Shown here: one piece after another, positions 54,901-64,000 of the stretch
How positions within the stretch are numbered: the stretch's first letter is position 1
Layout: every line of letters begins with the position of its first letter
Assembly (NCBI GenBank): GCA_010157825.1
Contig: VFSE01000237.1
Span: 384,501-448,500, forward strand
DNA length: 64,000 nucleotides
DNA from: Vickermania ingenoplastis
Taxonomy: Eukaryota > Euglenozoa > Kinetoplastea > Trypanosomatida > Trypanosomatidae
Direction of reading: 5' to 3'
Translations under genes and position numbers: made by a program
Notes under the pieces: model-generated
Told to the model about the DNA's origin: nothing
The model's database searches: none
Seen by the model: only the letters and a program-made list of their open reading frames with translations

Positions 54901-57037
54901 ATTACAGAAAAAGAAAAATTTACATTTTTTAATATTTTAGCTCCCGTGCCCCAAGAAGAAGAGATGATATTGCCTCAAAAAACGAAGGAAATAATGAGAC
55001 AAAGAGCCGGGAACGCCAAACCATAAAGATAACTGAATGCGATCACCCCTCGTTCGGGTGAATCTAGAACAAAGAAATTTAATAGAGGTAGAAAAGTGAG
55101 AGCTGTGAAAATTAATTAAGATATTCAATTGGGCTAAATAATATTTTACATAAAAATTAATATAAAATACTACGCTATATTTTGCTGTTACAGTTTCAGC
55201 ACCTTATGTATATATCCTATCGAAAGAACATAAAATCGGGAGAATATCAATAGCATTCTCCGGAAACCATGAATTAAATTAACGAATGCTCTTTCGATTA
55301 CGATAAACAACGATGGTCGGAAGACGGAGGACCGAACGAAGCGATAATATATAAATGTTTCTTTTTTGATAACTCTCTTTTATTATTATTATTATTATTT
55401 TGTTCTTTCATCGTACTCATGATAACTGTTCTCAAAAGAGTGTTATATAAATATTTTTTTTTGGGTCCTGTTCAACCCGTAAGGGTTTTTTTTTATTGAT
55501 GATTTTTTTTTTTTTTGCTTTTCCTTTTTCTTCCTTTTTGAATCTTTTTAAATTCAAAACCTTTTCGTATTCCACAATATTTTAATGTCCCATCTAATAA
55601 ACCAACAACATAAAAATAAAAAAACACTATTATATTATACGTTCATGAACTTTGTACCAATATTAAATATTAAAATTTAATCAAATATATTAAATATTAG
55701 TACCTATTGTTTATTATAGTATTTGACAGGGAAGAACGCATCTATTTTAACGTCAACAGTATCCGGCGCAGGTTCAACTCGTAAACTTTTCAAAAAATGA
55801 AAATATTTAAAATGAAAATATTTAAACCGCATATTCGACAATCAGGGTCCGCAAGACATTTGGAAAAACAAATGGGTTGGCTAGCTCAAGCCCCCGCCCT
55901 CGCCCGATGTAGTGGAATCTAGGTGGTCTATCGCTCATGCTTCTGTAACCTTTAGCCTTAAAAATAACATCTATTGAGGCTTTCTTCTTGTTTCTTTCCT
56001 TTCTCATTTTTTTTTTGTGTGTGTGCGGGTTTCCCTTTTATTAAGTAAGTTTAGAACACATTCGCAACTTCATAACACTGAAAAATTTAATCCCGCCACT
56101 CCACACTAAGGCAACAAACCACCGACAGTATTATGTCGCATGAAATGTAATTGGATATGCAACTCATTGTCTTCGTATGTTAACGAAGTTAGCATACAGC
56201 ACATTTAGCCTTCTTTCCAAAAAATTTGTCTCTTCGAAGTTTATTATTATTTCAGGTTTGACCCTTAAGGTAAGTGTATACCATTAAAAAAAAAAAGGTT
56301 TATCTGTTATATGTTTTTTTCTTCCTTATTTTTTTTTTTTCTTTTCTGTTTTGTGTTGTCTTTTCTTTTCATTTATTAAGCTTAGATTCGCAACTTCATA
56401 ACACTGAAAACTTTATTAGTTTTTGCTACCCACCCCAAGGCAACCAAAAAACATTTTATCAATTATTATGGGAAACTCCCGACAGTGGGAGGTTTATGCC
56501 ACCTGAAATTTGATTGAATATGGGTTTTTCACTATTGACAGCGTATGTCAACACACCAAGTAGAAACAATGCTAAACACTCCCCTTTTAAAATTCATTTT
56601 TCATCAAAGTAGTGGGATTGTATTAGCATTATTATTATTAATCGAATCTCAACCCAACTTGATGAGATACCTTACACTGACTTACTTATTATTAATTTTC
56701 GCTTCCTTTTTTCATATATGTTAGCCGAGTTAGTATAGTAGTTACTATGTCCCATATATGTACTCATACGGACTGAATAGTAATAATATTTAGAATAAAT
56801 GAATTTTGGTGGATGAACAGATCGTTGTAACTTGTATGTGTGGATAAATGTTCTTCGAACGTGGTGAACATGGTACTTTCCTTCTTTTCCCTCTTTTTTT
56901 TTCTTTAAAAATAATAAATCACTATTATGCATTTACTTACTGTCTTTAGGTTTACTTTATTTGTCTTATCAGAGACGCGTGGTTTCAAATTTAGGAGAAA
57001 AATACTATTTACAGTTCGGCATATCTTTCTCTCATAT
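54901..57037. other. AT-rich non-coding region
   Basis: Strongly AT-rich with poly-T and poly-A runs, an ATT run (55382-55399) and a direct 15-bp duplication (about 55795-55825). No open frame of convincing composition. It contains the diverged duplication listed separately. Confidence 0.55.
56039..56550. repeat. Diverged direct duplication, two copies about 326 bp apart
   Basis: Copy A (about 56039-56183) and copy B (about 56373-56550) share a 25-nt identical core (56060-56084 and 56386-56410), then AAGGCAAC, CCGACAGT, a CATGAAAT/CCTGAAAT block and GTATGT in the same order with indels. Both follow a T-rich run. The sequence family is unknown. Confidence 0.75.
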
Positions 57038-57039
57038 AG
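57021..57039 (+). promoter_or_regulatory. Candidate trans-splice acceptor of the transporter gene
   Basis: A short pyrimidine stretch (57024-57033) and AG at 57038-57039, 50 nt before the ATG at 57090. The tract is weaker than those of the other genes. Confidence 0.4.
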
Positions 57040-57089
57040 ACTGACAAAAAAAAAGAAGAACAATCATCTGTCTTCGTTAGTCAGTAGAA

Positions 57090-58067
57090 ATGACCGTCAG
57101 TACTCTCCGTCTAGTCTTTTATGTGGCTCTTAACTTCGTTTCTAGTGTTGGTGTTGTGTGTATAAACAAGATAGTATTCAACCATGGGTTCCCATATGGT
57201 ACACTTCTGACGGTTATTCATTTTATTTTCACCTTCTTGTCGCTCTTTTTGGCTGTCCAGCTGAAAATTATGAGGCATAAGAAACTAGGTCTTCGGCAAG
57301 TGATTCCTCTCTGCGCAACATACAGCGGGTTTGTGGCGCTCACAAACATCTCCTTAGTTTTTAACCCTATAAGTATTTCTCAGTTAATGAAGGCACTAAA
57401 CAACCCAACAGTTGTAGTTCTCGAGTTCCTCCTGCACAGAAAGAAGTACTCCCCTAAAATCCTTCTGAGTTTGGCTCTGTGTGTTTTCGGTGTGACACTC
57501 ACCATAAAATCCGACGACCGAACAACATTGACTGGTGTACTGATAGCGCTTTCTTCGACTTTGGTTTCTTCTATGAATCAAATTTTTGTCGGATCGAAGC
57601 AGAGGGATCTAAACTGTAGTGCTATGGAGCTGCTGCTGTACCAAGCACCCATTTCTGCCCTTTTTCTTGTACCTACCGTCCCAATTCTAGACAACAATAT
57701 CTTTTCCACCTTTACTATGCCAACAGCGAAGATGTCGAGTCTCATCTTCGCATCATCGGTTTTCGCGATGGGGGTAAATGCCTCAATTTTTCTACTCATT
57801 GGCACTACTTCCCCTGTGACGTACAACGTGATCTCCCAGCTGAAGCTTGTATCAAAGATTTCCATGGACTTCATTTTTTTCAGTGGCAAGGCCACCTTCA
57901 AGATTCTGCTGGGCATTACCATTACAATTTCTTCCGTCTTTTGGTACTCCCAAATAAAGAGGCAAGAGAGCAACGCGCAGTCAGAGCCAACTCCCTCAAG
58001 TAGAGGAACAGATAGTACAGGAGAGGAAGAAAACTGGAATACCTTGAAAACAGAAGAAGATCCATAA
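57090..58067 (+). CDS. Nucleotide-sugar / triose-phosphate transporter family protein (SLC35E3-like, DMT superfamily)
   Basis: A 325-aa protein with about ten hydrophobic membrane segments spread from residue 7 to 305. VVCINKIVFNHGFPYGTLLT near the N-terminus, SISQLMKALNNPTVVVLEFL (about 97-116) and TSPVTYNVISQLKLVSKI (about 240-257, with the TSPVTYNV core) are typical of the TPT/SLC35E group, which exchanges nucleotide sugars or phosphorylated sugars across Golgi, ER or plastid membranes. The C-terminal tail is hydrophilic and acidic. Family length is normal and the frame is intact, so it looks functional. Codon use is clearly more AT-rich than in all other genes here, and the gene sits alone between non-coding mosaic DNA and a broken retroelement. 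The substrate cannot be told from the sequence. Confidence 0.88.
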   Translation: MTVSTLRLVFYVALNFVSSVGVVCINKIVFNHGFPYGTLLTVIHFIFTFLSLFLAVQLKIMRHKKLGLRQVIPLCATYSGFVALTNISLVFNPISISQLMKALNNPTVVVLEFLLHRKKYSPKILLSLALCVFGVTLTIKSDDRTTLTGVLIALSSTLVSSMNQIFVGSKQRDLNCSAMELLLYQAPISALFLVPTVPILDNNIFSTFTMPTAKMSSLIFASSVFAMGVNASIFLLIGTTSPVTYNVISQLKLVSKISMDFIFFSGKATFKILLGITITISSVFWYSQIKRQESNAQSEPTPSSRGTDSTGEEENWNTLKTEEDP

Positions 58068-59170
58068 GCACAGGTTAGTTTTCGATTTTTTTTTTAATTT
58101 TTTTTTTTGTACGTTTGTTTATCTGTTTTTGTTGTTGTTGTAGCTTCATTCTTTTTTTTTTTTTCTAGCAGACCAAGTGAATGAGAAAAATTCGGAAAAA
58201 TCATAATAAGGAGAAGATTAAGAAATACGCTTGGAGTCAATTGGACGCTGGATGACTCAGAAAGCGTTATCCAGTATATGGTAAGTGCGTGTCACGGAGA
58301 AACTTTCTCAATGAATCCTTATGATTTTTGAGAGTACCATAAGCGCTCTATTGTTCCCCCTTTTTTCTTTCTTCATTATTTTACTTGTGGATAGCTAAGG
58401 ACCTAAGAAATGAAGAATTTCAAAACCCCACCCTGATTCCCACCCATGTTAGATTACTTTTTATTTTACGAAAAATAAAGAAAAAAACAGAAGTACAAAT
58501 TTTTAAAATTCTTTACTGCTCAGTATAGCATGCGCACCACTTCCGCTGAAGTTTAGATATATATAGCTTTTTTTTTTAGCATTCTAATAATCGCTAGATT
58601 CATTGGCCCTTTAAAATCTATCACCTCCCCCCGAAGCCCAATTTCAAAGAGACGAACAGCCCAATTCTTGATAAAATGTGATAAATAAGGGTCAACAAGC
58701 TTGTATACTGCTTCTTTGCATGATTCGAACCTACAGGAAACAATACTATATCTTTGTGCTGATGATTTAGAATACGCAGAATATATCTGAAGCATATTAT
58801 TTTCGATTAGTTTCTTTTGTTTGTTTGTTGTTGTTGTTTGTTCGTCCTTTCGTATTTTGCTCATTCTTTTTATTTATTCTTCAAAATATCTATTTTCCTT
58901 TTGTGTTAACACTTTTTCTGCAATGCTATTGGCTATATAGATAGATATTTCCTCGATGCCGGAGGAATAATACGTAGAAAGAGTATTTATATAAATCGCG
59001 TCTGAAACTCCTTTACCCACACCACTATTCCATTCCTACTCTTAACGTCCTCAGCCCTGGTGTGGCGTTTAAATGCCCAGTATATAACTTTGTCCTCTTC
59101 GTCGACAGCCACATGCCTGTTTGCTACTCGGATTCATATCACTTTCTCCCCCCCCCTTTTTTTATGTTTT
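58068..59170. other. AT-rich non-coding region between transporter gene and retroelement
   Basis: T-rich 3' UTR-like DNA, then AT-rich sequence. A 103-codon minus-strand open stretch (58553-58864) has a fairly balanced middle but no recognisable motif; it may be chance or a remnant. Nothing else is seen. Confidence 0.45.
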
Positions 59171-59875
59171 CTAGCCTAGGGTTACCCGATCGTCCCATCG
59201 ACTGGTTCTACTAATGATATGGAATATAGCACGATACATCCGCATGGGCAGAAAAAGCCAACTTGGGTTTAAACGGGTAGTATGTACTGCGTAACACACC
59301 AGCGAAATGAGGGACGCCAACGAACGAAAAGTAAAAGCGTCCGCCTTCGAGGCCAGGTCGAGCTTCTTACCGGTGGCAACCTCTAAAAGCTGGGCGTCGG
59401 ACCAAGCTTCTATCTCTTCCCGTGGCGGGGTGTGTGTATGTAAAATACCACATCTGATGCGGCCGAGAATAGTTCGTACCGCGGTGCAGAAAACCTCCTC
59501 CTGGCCTTCCTCAGCTGCAATCAGAATATTGTCCATCATTGTTTCTATGAAGACTGGCAGCCCGACGTCCACAATGGTCCAAGTGATCGCCTGGCCGACA
59601 GCAACACTCCAGCGTGCGCCGTTAGGGAGAGTACGTAGTCGGTAGAACGCACCAGCAGGTCCTCGGAAGACAAAATTGTTTCGTACGCTAGGTGGCAAGG
59701 CAATAGTGTCATAGAATGCCTCAAAATCTAATTGAAACATATATTTACATGGTCGGATCCTCTGGCGCCTGGCTAAGCGCGATAAGCGCTTTATTTCCGG
59801 GAGCTCGTACTTCTTGATGGCCCCGTTGAGGTGCGGCTCCGTGATGATTCTTCGTCGCCATTTTGATTCTCGCAC
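59171..59875 (-). mobile_element. Reverse-transcriptase part of the DIRS-like element
   Basis: Polymerase motif A-like LDFEAFYDTI, a following YRLRTLPNGARWSVAVGQ segment (RT motif B area) and a motif C-like METMMDNILIA-type segment (ETMMDNILIA) lie in the order of DIRS/LTR-type reverse transcriptases. Fossil element part. Confidence 0.75.
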
Positions 59876-60253
59876 AGTGAAAACATTAACGCCATGACAA
59901 TCGCGCGGTAAGGGGGTGGTGAATAGTCGCGCCGCAAAGTTCGATCTTCCCGTAGCTGACGGCTAAGTCTAAATCGTCACAAGTCAACGCTACCTCTTGA
60001 GAGTTCGGGACGTAAACAAACCGCTAAAGGTACTGGGCTCCAAATACGTTAAGGCTCGTAGTAAATAGTCGTGTGTACTACGACTGGCCGTCGGCATTGC
60101 CTTCACGGCATCCAAGTCTACTTTCGTAACGCGCTTGAGATGAAGTGGCCAATGGTCCGGCGGAGGCAAAGAAATAGGGGGGGAGCCCCTGTCGCCGTCG
60201 CATCTCCGCAAAGAGTGTGTATTCATCGATTGGTAAATCAGTTGCATGGGGTG

Positions 60254-60915
60254 CTACTCGGCCGAGGTGTTCTGCCCGAGGCGGGCCTCGTAGACGTTGT
60301 CCTGAACCTGCACGTCCTCCGCGGCAGCTTGGTGGCCGTACCCCATGTACCGGTGGAAAGTATCCAGTCGAGTGTGACCCGTCATCCTCATGATCTGCTG
60401 CTTCGGGATCCCCCGATTCGCCAGGTCCCTCGCGGAACCCTTGCGTATGGAGGGCCGACCCGCCGAGGCGTTCACGCTCGCTCTTTATCGCCGCCACAAC
60501 TGTCTGCAGCAATCTCGGGTGGTCGTTCGTGATTTGCTCCAGCGTGCTGAAATCGGCTCGTTGTAGGACAATAGGAATCGAATAGGACCCCCCGGAAACG
60601 GTCTCCCTTCCCTCGGCGTATGGGCAGCTGAACGTCCTCCCTTCTCAGTTGCTTGATGTCTCCGGCGCGGGCAGCTGCCGCCCACATTAAGGTAAGCATT
60701 ATCTGGACCTCTGGGCAGGTGTTGAGGTGAATATGAATCCGGGTGTATTCCGTCGCGGTGATGGGGTCGGGTGGGTGGGGGTGGTGGACTCTTTTTCGAA
60801 GCGTCTTGCTCCCGATAACACCTGGCGCCACTCGGTCTCCTTTGTCAATTCTATGGGGTCTGATTGATTGGTATACACTGATACTTTTTATCTTTTTGTG
60901 CTCTCCAAGCACCAC
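60254..60915 (-). mobile_element. Tyrosine-recombinase part of the DIRS-like element
   Basis: An Arg-box-like segment (LTLMWAAAARAGDIKQLRR) and a C-terminal catalytic-box-like segment (IMRMTGHTRLDTFHRYMGYG) match the tyrosine-recombinase/integrase family used by DIRS elements. Fossil element part. Confidence 0.7.
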
Positions 60916-61498
60916 CTTCAGCTCCCCCGCGAGAGATCAGCAGCGAAAGGCAAGTACAATGAAGTAGTCAAAGAAGTTCTTCTGCACCACGCTGGGATCC
61001 AAGTCCGCACGGATCCGACACGCAGCATTGCCACCTGAGAAGTACGTAGTAAAATGTGGTGAAGGACGAGCTAATCGGATGGACAACGAAGTATCGCGCA
61101 GAGAGTACACAGACAAACACACACAGACACACACATACATTACGCATTACGTAATCATTTGAGATTAGTCTTGTCGTCCGGCCGTGTTTTATACTGTTTC
61201 TTATATTGTTCGATGTTTTGGGTATCCATTGCCGATGCACTTAAGAATATATGAATAAGGGTGGCCATCCCAGTGTGTTACACAACTAAGTTTCGAAGTA
61301 ATCTCCTCTGGTAAAGCAAGAAACAATCAAACAGCCAAACAAACAAACAAACAAAAAAAAATACGACCACGGAGACAGAAGAATAAATAGTAGGATATGG
61401 GGTGTTGCGCCTCTGCTGCCTCGGATTTCCGGGACATCTATGCGGAAGCGCTAGGAACATTTCAGCTCATCCCTAAACCAGCCGATTTTACTTCTAAG
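60916..61498. other. Non-coding region
   Basis: Contains a (CA) run (61117-61139) and an A-rich stretch (61330-61362). No gene is seen; the minus-strand upstream part of the retroelement may lie here but was not recognised. Confidence 0.4.
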
Positions 61499-61800
61499 CC
61501 GAAGGATGTGGACATCGGGAGACGTTCGAAGCGTACACAGAAATAGCGTGGAAGCTAAATTCGATCCGCCCATACAATGGACTCCTGACGAAAGAAACTG
61601 CCATTTCGCTCTGTTTTGTGGGGTCTGTCAAGTTGTATGAGGAAGCGCTCAAGAGCAAAGTAATGAAGAAGCTGCCCACAGGAGCCCGACGAGGAAGAGA
61701 ATGGGAAGTCTTTCGCTGGGATTTTCGACTATGGATGTTAGGAATGTGTGAGTTTTATCACGTGCTAGACCTCCTTGTGGAGAACAAGTCCATCCTGTAG
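61499..61800 (+). other. Coding-like fragment of about 100 codons without a start
   Basis: The stretch is open and has balanced, protein-like composition (FEAYTEIAWKLNSIRPYNG, REWEVFRWDFRLWMLGMCEF). No ATG is suitably placed and I do not recognise it. It may be a remnant of a mobile-element protein, given its surroundings. Confidence 0.4.
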
Positions 61801-62679
61801 AATAAAACATGTAGAATAAAACTTAACTTCTCCTCTACACTCTTTCTATTCTAATTATAACTAAACAAGGGGTATTCAAGCTTTTCAAATTTTTGTCACC
61901 CACCCACCCAACCCCCTTAATACAAAAACAAAACATATCTGTCAAGAAGGGCGTACCCCCGTTGCCCTTTTGTCCACTGAGTTTTGATTTTAGGCAGCTA
62001 AACCGGTTACCTTCCTATTACGGGATGGGTCTTGGTACCAGGGGGATAGCTAAGCCCACGCCACATAAATGGAATGGCAGTGATTTGACAAGTGAATTTC
62101 CCCAGCGAAGCTGTCTTTAGAAGGCGAGCGGGAAAAATCCACTGGTCTCTTTCTTTCCTTCTCCTAAGTTCCTAGGATTTAGACAACGAAAAGAATACGT
62201 AATCGTTTGATTAGTCGTGTCGTTCACGCTGTGCATTGGTTGACACCAATAGAGTATGTTCTATTCTTTCCTTTCTTTCTCTTCTGATAGTTGGCACTCA
62301 TTTATTTTCGATTTTCAAGTGTAAAAGGTTTCAAGTAAATGTCGCACGACCTTTCAGATGTGGAGAATGTTTCGCCCCCGCGATCTGATGAGGGAACCCC
62401 TGCTTAAAGGTACGACGACGCCCTGTTTGAGCTTCCTGCTCCCCTTCGCAAATCCTTAGCACAGGAATCCTTAGCACCACGTCGGAAAGAGGCTTTCTTG
62501 CAGGAGTGGACATCTACGGAGCCGCGGCGTGAGGAGGTCACCCAGACCTATACCTGGGCAAAGGACATCTCGCAGTCTTTTCAAGCGTATGCGAAGCGTA
62601 CACGAGCAAGGAGAAATGGAGCTCTCTGCGGAAGCGCGCGATTGAAGCCGCACGTATAGGCCTTCTCGCCCCAGTTGAC
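61801..62679. other. Region with no supported gene
   Basis: Mixed sequence; the part from about 62340 becomes GC-richer and may belong to the same coding-like element as the next entry. Confidence 0.4.
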
Positions 62680-63321
62680 GTGCTGCTTCTCAGTCACCTG
62701 CTTTTCCAGGACGACTATGAATTTGGCGCCTTCTCCATGGCCAGCCTTATCTTGCGTATTCCGCCCTCCCAGGTCATGGGTACGCACAATGCCGCCATGA
62801 TTCTCCGGGAGGAGCCGACGAACCGCTGCTTCCTCGATTCCCGTCTGGCGGAGGCCGCTTCCCCATCTACCCCAACCCCTGACGCGGACCTCAACATGGC
62901 GCTCCTTCAGAGCGGTGAACCAAGTGCGGAGTGGGTCGGTGGTGCCCCCAGAATCTTTTTCTCGCTGGACAACCGGTTCGAGGTTGCTCCAGCCCTGTTG
63001 GGCGGGGAATACGTTGCCCCTATCAGGGATGCGACCGGTGCCCAGGTGGCGGTGTTGGACCTCAGTGAGCTGGAGGGGTTTCTCAACCGATGCCAGGAGA
63101 ACAGGGACGCGGGTCTCGTGCAGATCCGTGACTACGTCCGTAATTTGGTGAATCGGGCCCGTTCCCAGCCGCAGGCCCCACGCTACATCCGCACTTTTCC
63201 ACAGCAGTCAGGATATCAACGCCGAAACGGGAACACCTCCTACGGATACCGCCCCTCTTACCGGGGTGGTGATGCTCAGGACCTTCTCACCACCCCGTGG
63301 AGTCTGCACCAGAGCTGTTGA
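62680..63321 (+). other. Unrecognised 213-codon plus-strand reading, possible retroelement gag-like part
   Basis: Open from an ATG at 62680, with protein-like composition: LLSHLLFQDDYEFGAFSMAS at the start, LDNRFEVAPALLGGEYVAP and VLDLSELEGFLNRCQENRD in the middle, and an Arg/Gln/Gly/Tyr-rich tail (SGYQRRNGNTSYGYRPSYRG) that could bind nucleic acid. GC-rich codon use. A gag-like or other accessory protein of a DIRS/TATE-type element would fit the neighbourhood, but no homology is claimed. It is opposite in strand to the recognised element, so it would belong to a second or rearranged copy. If an element part, it is treated as a fossil. Confidence 0.45.
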
Positions 63322-64000
63322 TGTGAAGAAAGGATCGTGCACGGATGCACAATCCGTCATTATTATTATTATTAGTAGTAGTAGTAGTATTAGTAGTATC
63401 ATTCAAAATGGTAGCTAGGTACACAGTGACACAGAGGAACGGGCCGTTTCTCAGTCATTGCAATACCTCGCTTTCCCTCACCACACTCAGGAAAAAGAAG
63501 AATCTTTTGGCGGTCGTCAGGGGCCACGCCGCTGTCTTTCCCCGTTTCCGCGAAGTAGGGCCACAGCCTTCGGAAAGGCGACGCCGGCCAAATGCTCTGG
63601 GGGCCTAGGCAGTGGGATAGAGCGAAGGCGAATATGATGGTGCACCGCTTTGTATGCGTGCAAAGCATCACATTTGGGATGGAGCCCCTTGCCTAGACAT
63701 GCCTATATCCTAGGGAAAAGGAAAAGGAAGGAGTAAAGAAAACATAGGGAGTTCACCTCTGCACCGCCAAGAGGTTAAGCGGCCCTTAGTAGCACCCTGG
63801 CGTCGAGGTACGGGAGCTCCGAGTCCCAATCTGCGCCCTCAGTTACTTTTCTGTATATCACGCAGTAGCTGGAACGCACTCGCTGGGTTCAGGCGAGTGG
63901 TGTGCAGAGCATACAGCTCTAGAGAGGCTAGAGATACAAAAGAACGGCAGCTGAATCTCCCTGCCTGTAGTGCTAGGCCTAGCTTGGCTACGGTTTTGAT
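63322..64000. other. Region with no supported gene, with microsatellite
   Basis: ATT/AGT microsatellite at 63357-63397. The remaining sequence is mixed, about half GC, and shows no supported open frame, tRNA, rRNA or telomere repeat up to the window edge. Confidence 0.45.

Larger units (their letters stand above)
59171..60915 (-). mobile_element. Broken DIRS-type (VIPER/TATE-like) tyrosine-recombinase retroelement
   Basis: On the minus strand a tyrosine-recombinase part is followed by a reverse-transcriptase part, the order I recall for kinetoplastid VIPER-type elements. It is a fossil: there are at least two or three breaks, and no RNase H part, complete gag-like part or terminal repeats were recognised next to it. 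Both domains remain readable, so the age looks moderate rather than ancient. Its position beyond the last housekeeping gene fits the known preference of TATE elements for subtelomeric DNA. Confidence 0.7.

Noticed and set aside
58685-58770. tRNA-like sequence on the minus strand with a T-loop/B-box match (GGTTCGAATC)
   Set aside because: The T stem has a mismatch, the acceptor stem pairs only partly, and no convincing A box or anticodon arm is found.
58553-58864. 103-codon minus-strand open stretch
   Set aside because: AT-rich, Lys/Asn-biased at the start, with no motif; could be chance or a worn remnant.
1-64000. CRISPR arrays, bacterial operons, rRNA, 5S or spliced-leader RNA genes
   Set aside because: None seen; repeats here are microsatellites, one G-rich minisatellite, local duplications and one gene array, and the gene set is kinetoplastid.

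Overview
The window looks like nuclear DNA of a GC-rich trypanosomatid (Kinetoplastea). All recognised host genes lie on the + strand, have no introns, and are separated by UTR-like DNA full of homopolymers and microsatellites. Most have a polypyrimidine tract followed by AG shortly before the start codon, as expected for polycistronic transcription with trans-splicing. The kinetoplastid-style InsP3 receptor, the tandem array of a trypanosomatid-type cytochrome oxidase subunit IV-like gene and a DIRS/VIPER-like retroelement agree with this. The genus cannot be fixed from the sequence alone.

Layout: 1-12.8 kb holds the 3' part of a large protein with a cyclic-nucleotide-binding-like domain (perhaps an SLC9C/SOS1-type Na+/H+ exchanger), a MYND-SET (SMYD-type) protein, D-2-hydroxyglutarate dehydrogenase, a single-pass membrane protein, and a second, much longer MYND-SET protein. 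The last is followed at once by a perfect 11-bp G-quadruplex-type repeat. 13.3-14.1 kb holds a small unrecognised, possibly frameshifted gene. 14.2-21.5 kb is a four-copy tandem array (about 1.9 kb per unit) of a gene that I read as trypanosomatid COXIV. 23.6-29.0 kb carries an unrecognised 799-aa protein and an EngB-family GTPase, probably mitochondrial. 30.1-40.9 kb is one InsP3-receptor-type calcium channel gene, read here in two overlapping frames. 40.9-50.9 kb is mostly AT-rich non-coding DNA around one RRM-type RNA-binding protein gene. At 50.9 kb there is a small cysteine-containing protein.

From about 51.3 kb the character changes to a subtelomere-like or otherwise gene-poor mosaic: AT-rich DNA with GC-rich islands, diverged duplications, one low-GC nucleotide-sugar/triose-phosphate-type transporter gene (57.1-58.1 kb), a broken minus-strand DIRS-like retroelement (59.2-60.9 kb), and plus-strand coding-like fragments (61.5-63.3 kb) that may come from a related element.

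Four host genes (the 13.3-kb gene, the EngB N-terminus, the InsP3 receptor and the RRM protein) read best if one base in a C or G run is surplus; COXIV copy 2 lacks one base in a C run. Homopolymer sequencing errors are the simplest explanation, but the pattern should be checked. The recognised mitochondrial functions (COXIV-like, EngB-like, D2HGDH) and the calcium channel are housekeeping genes. No operon-like logic beyond shared transcription is visible.
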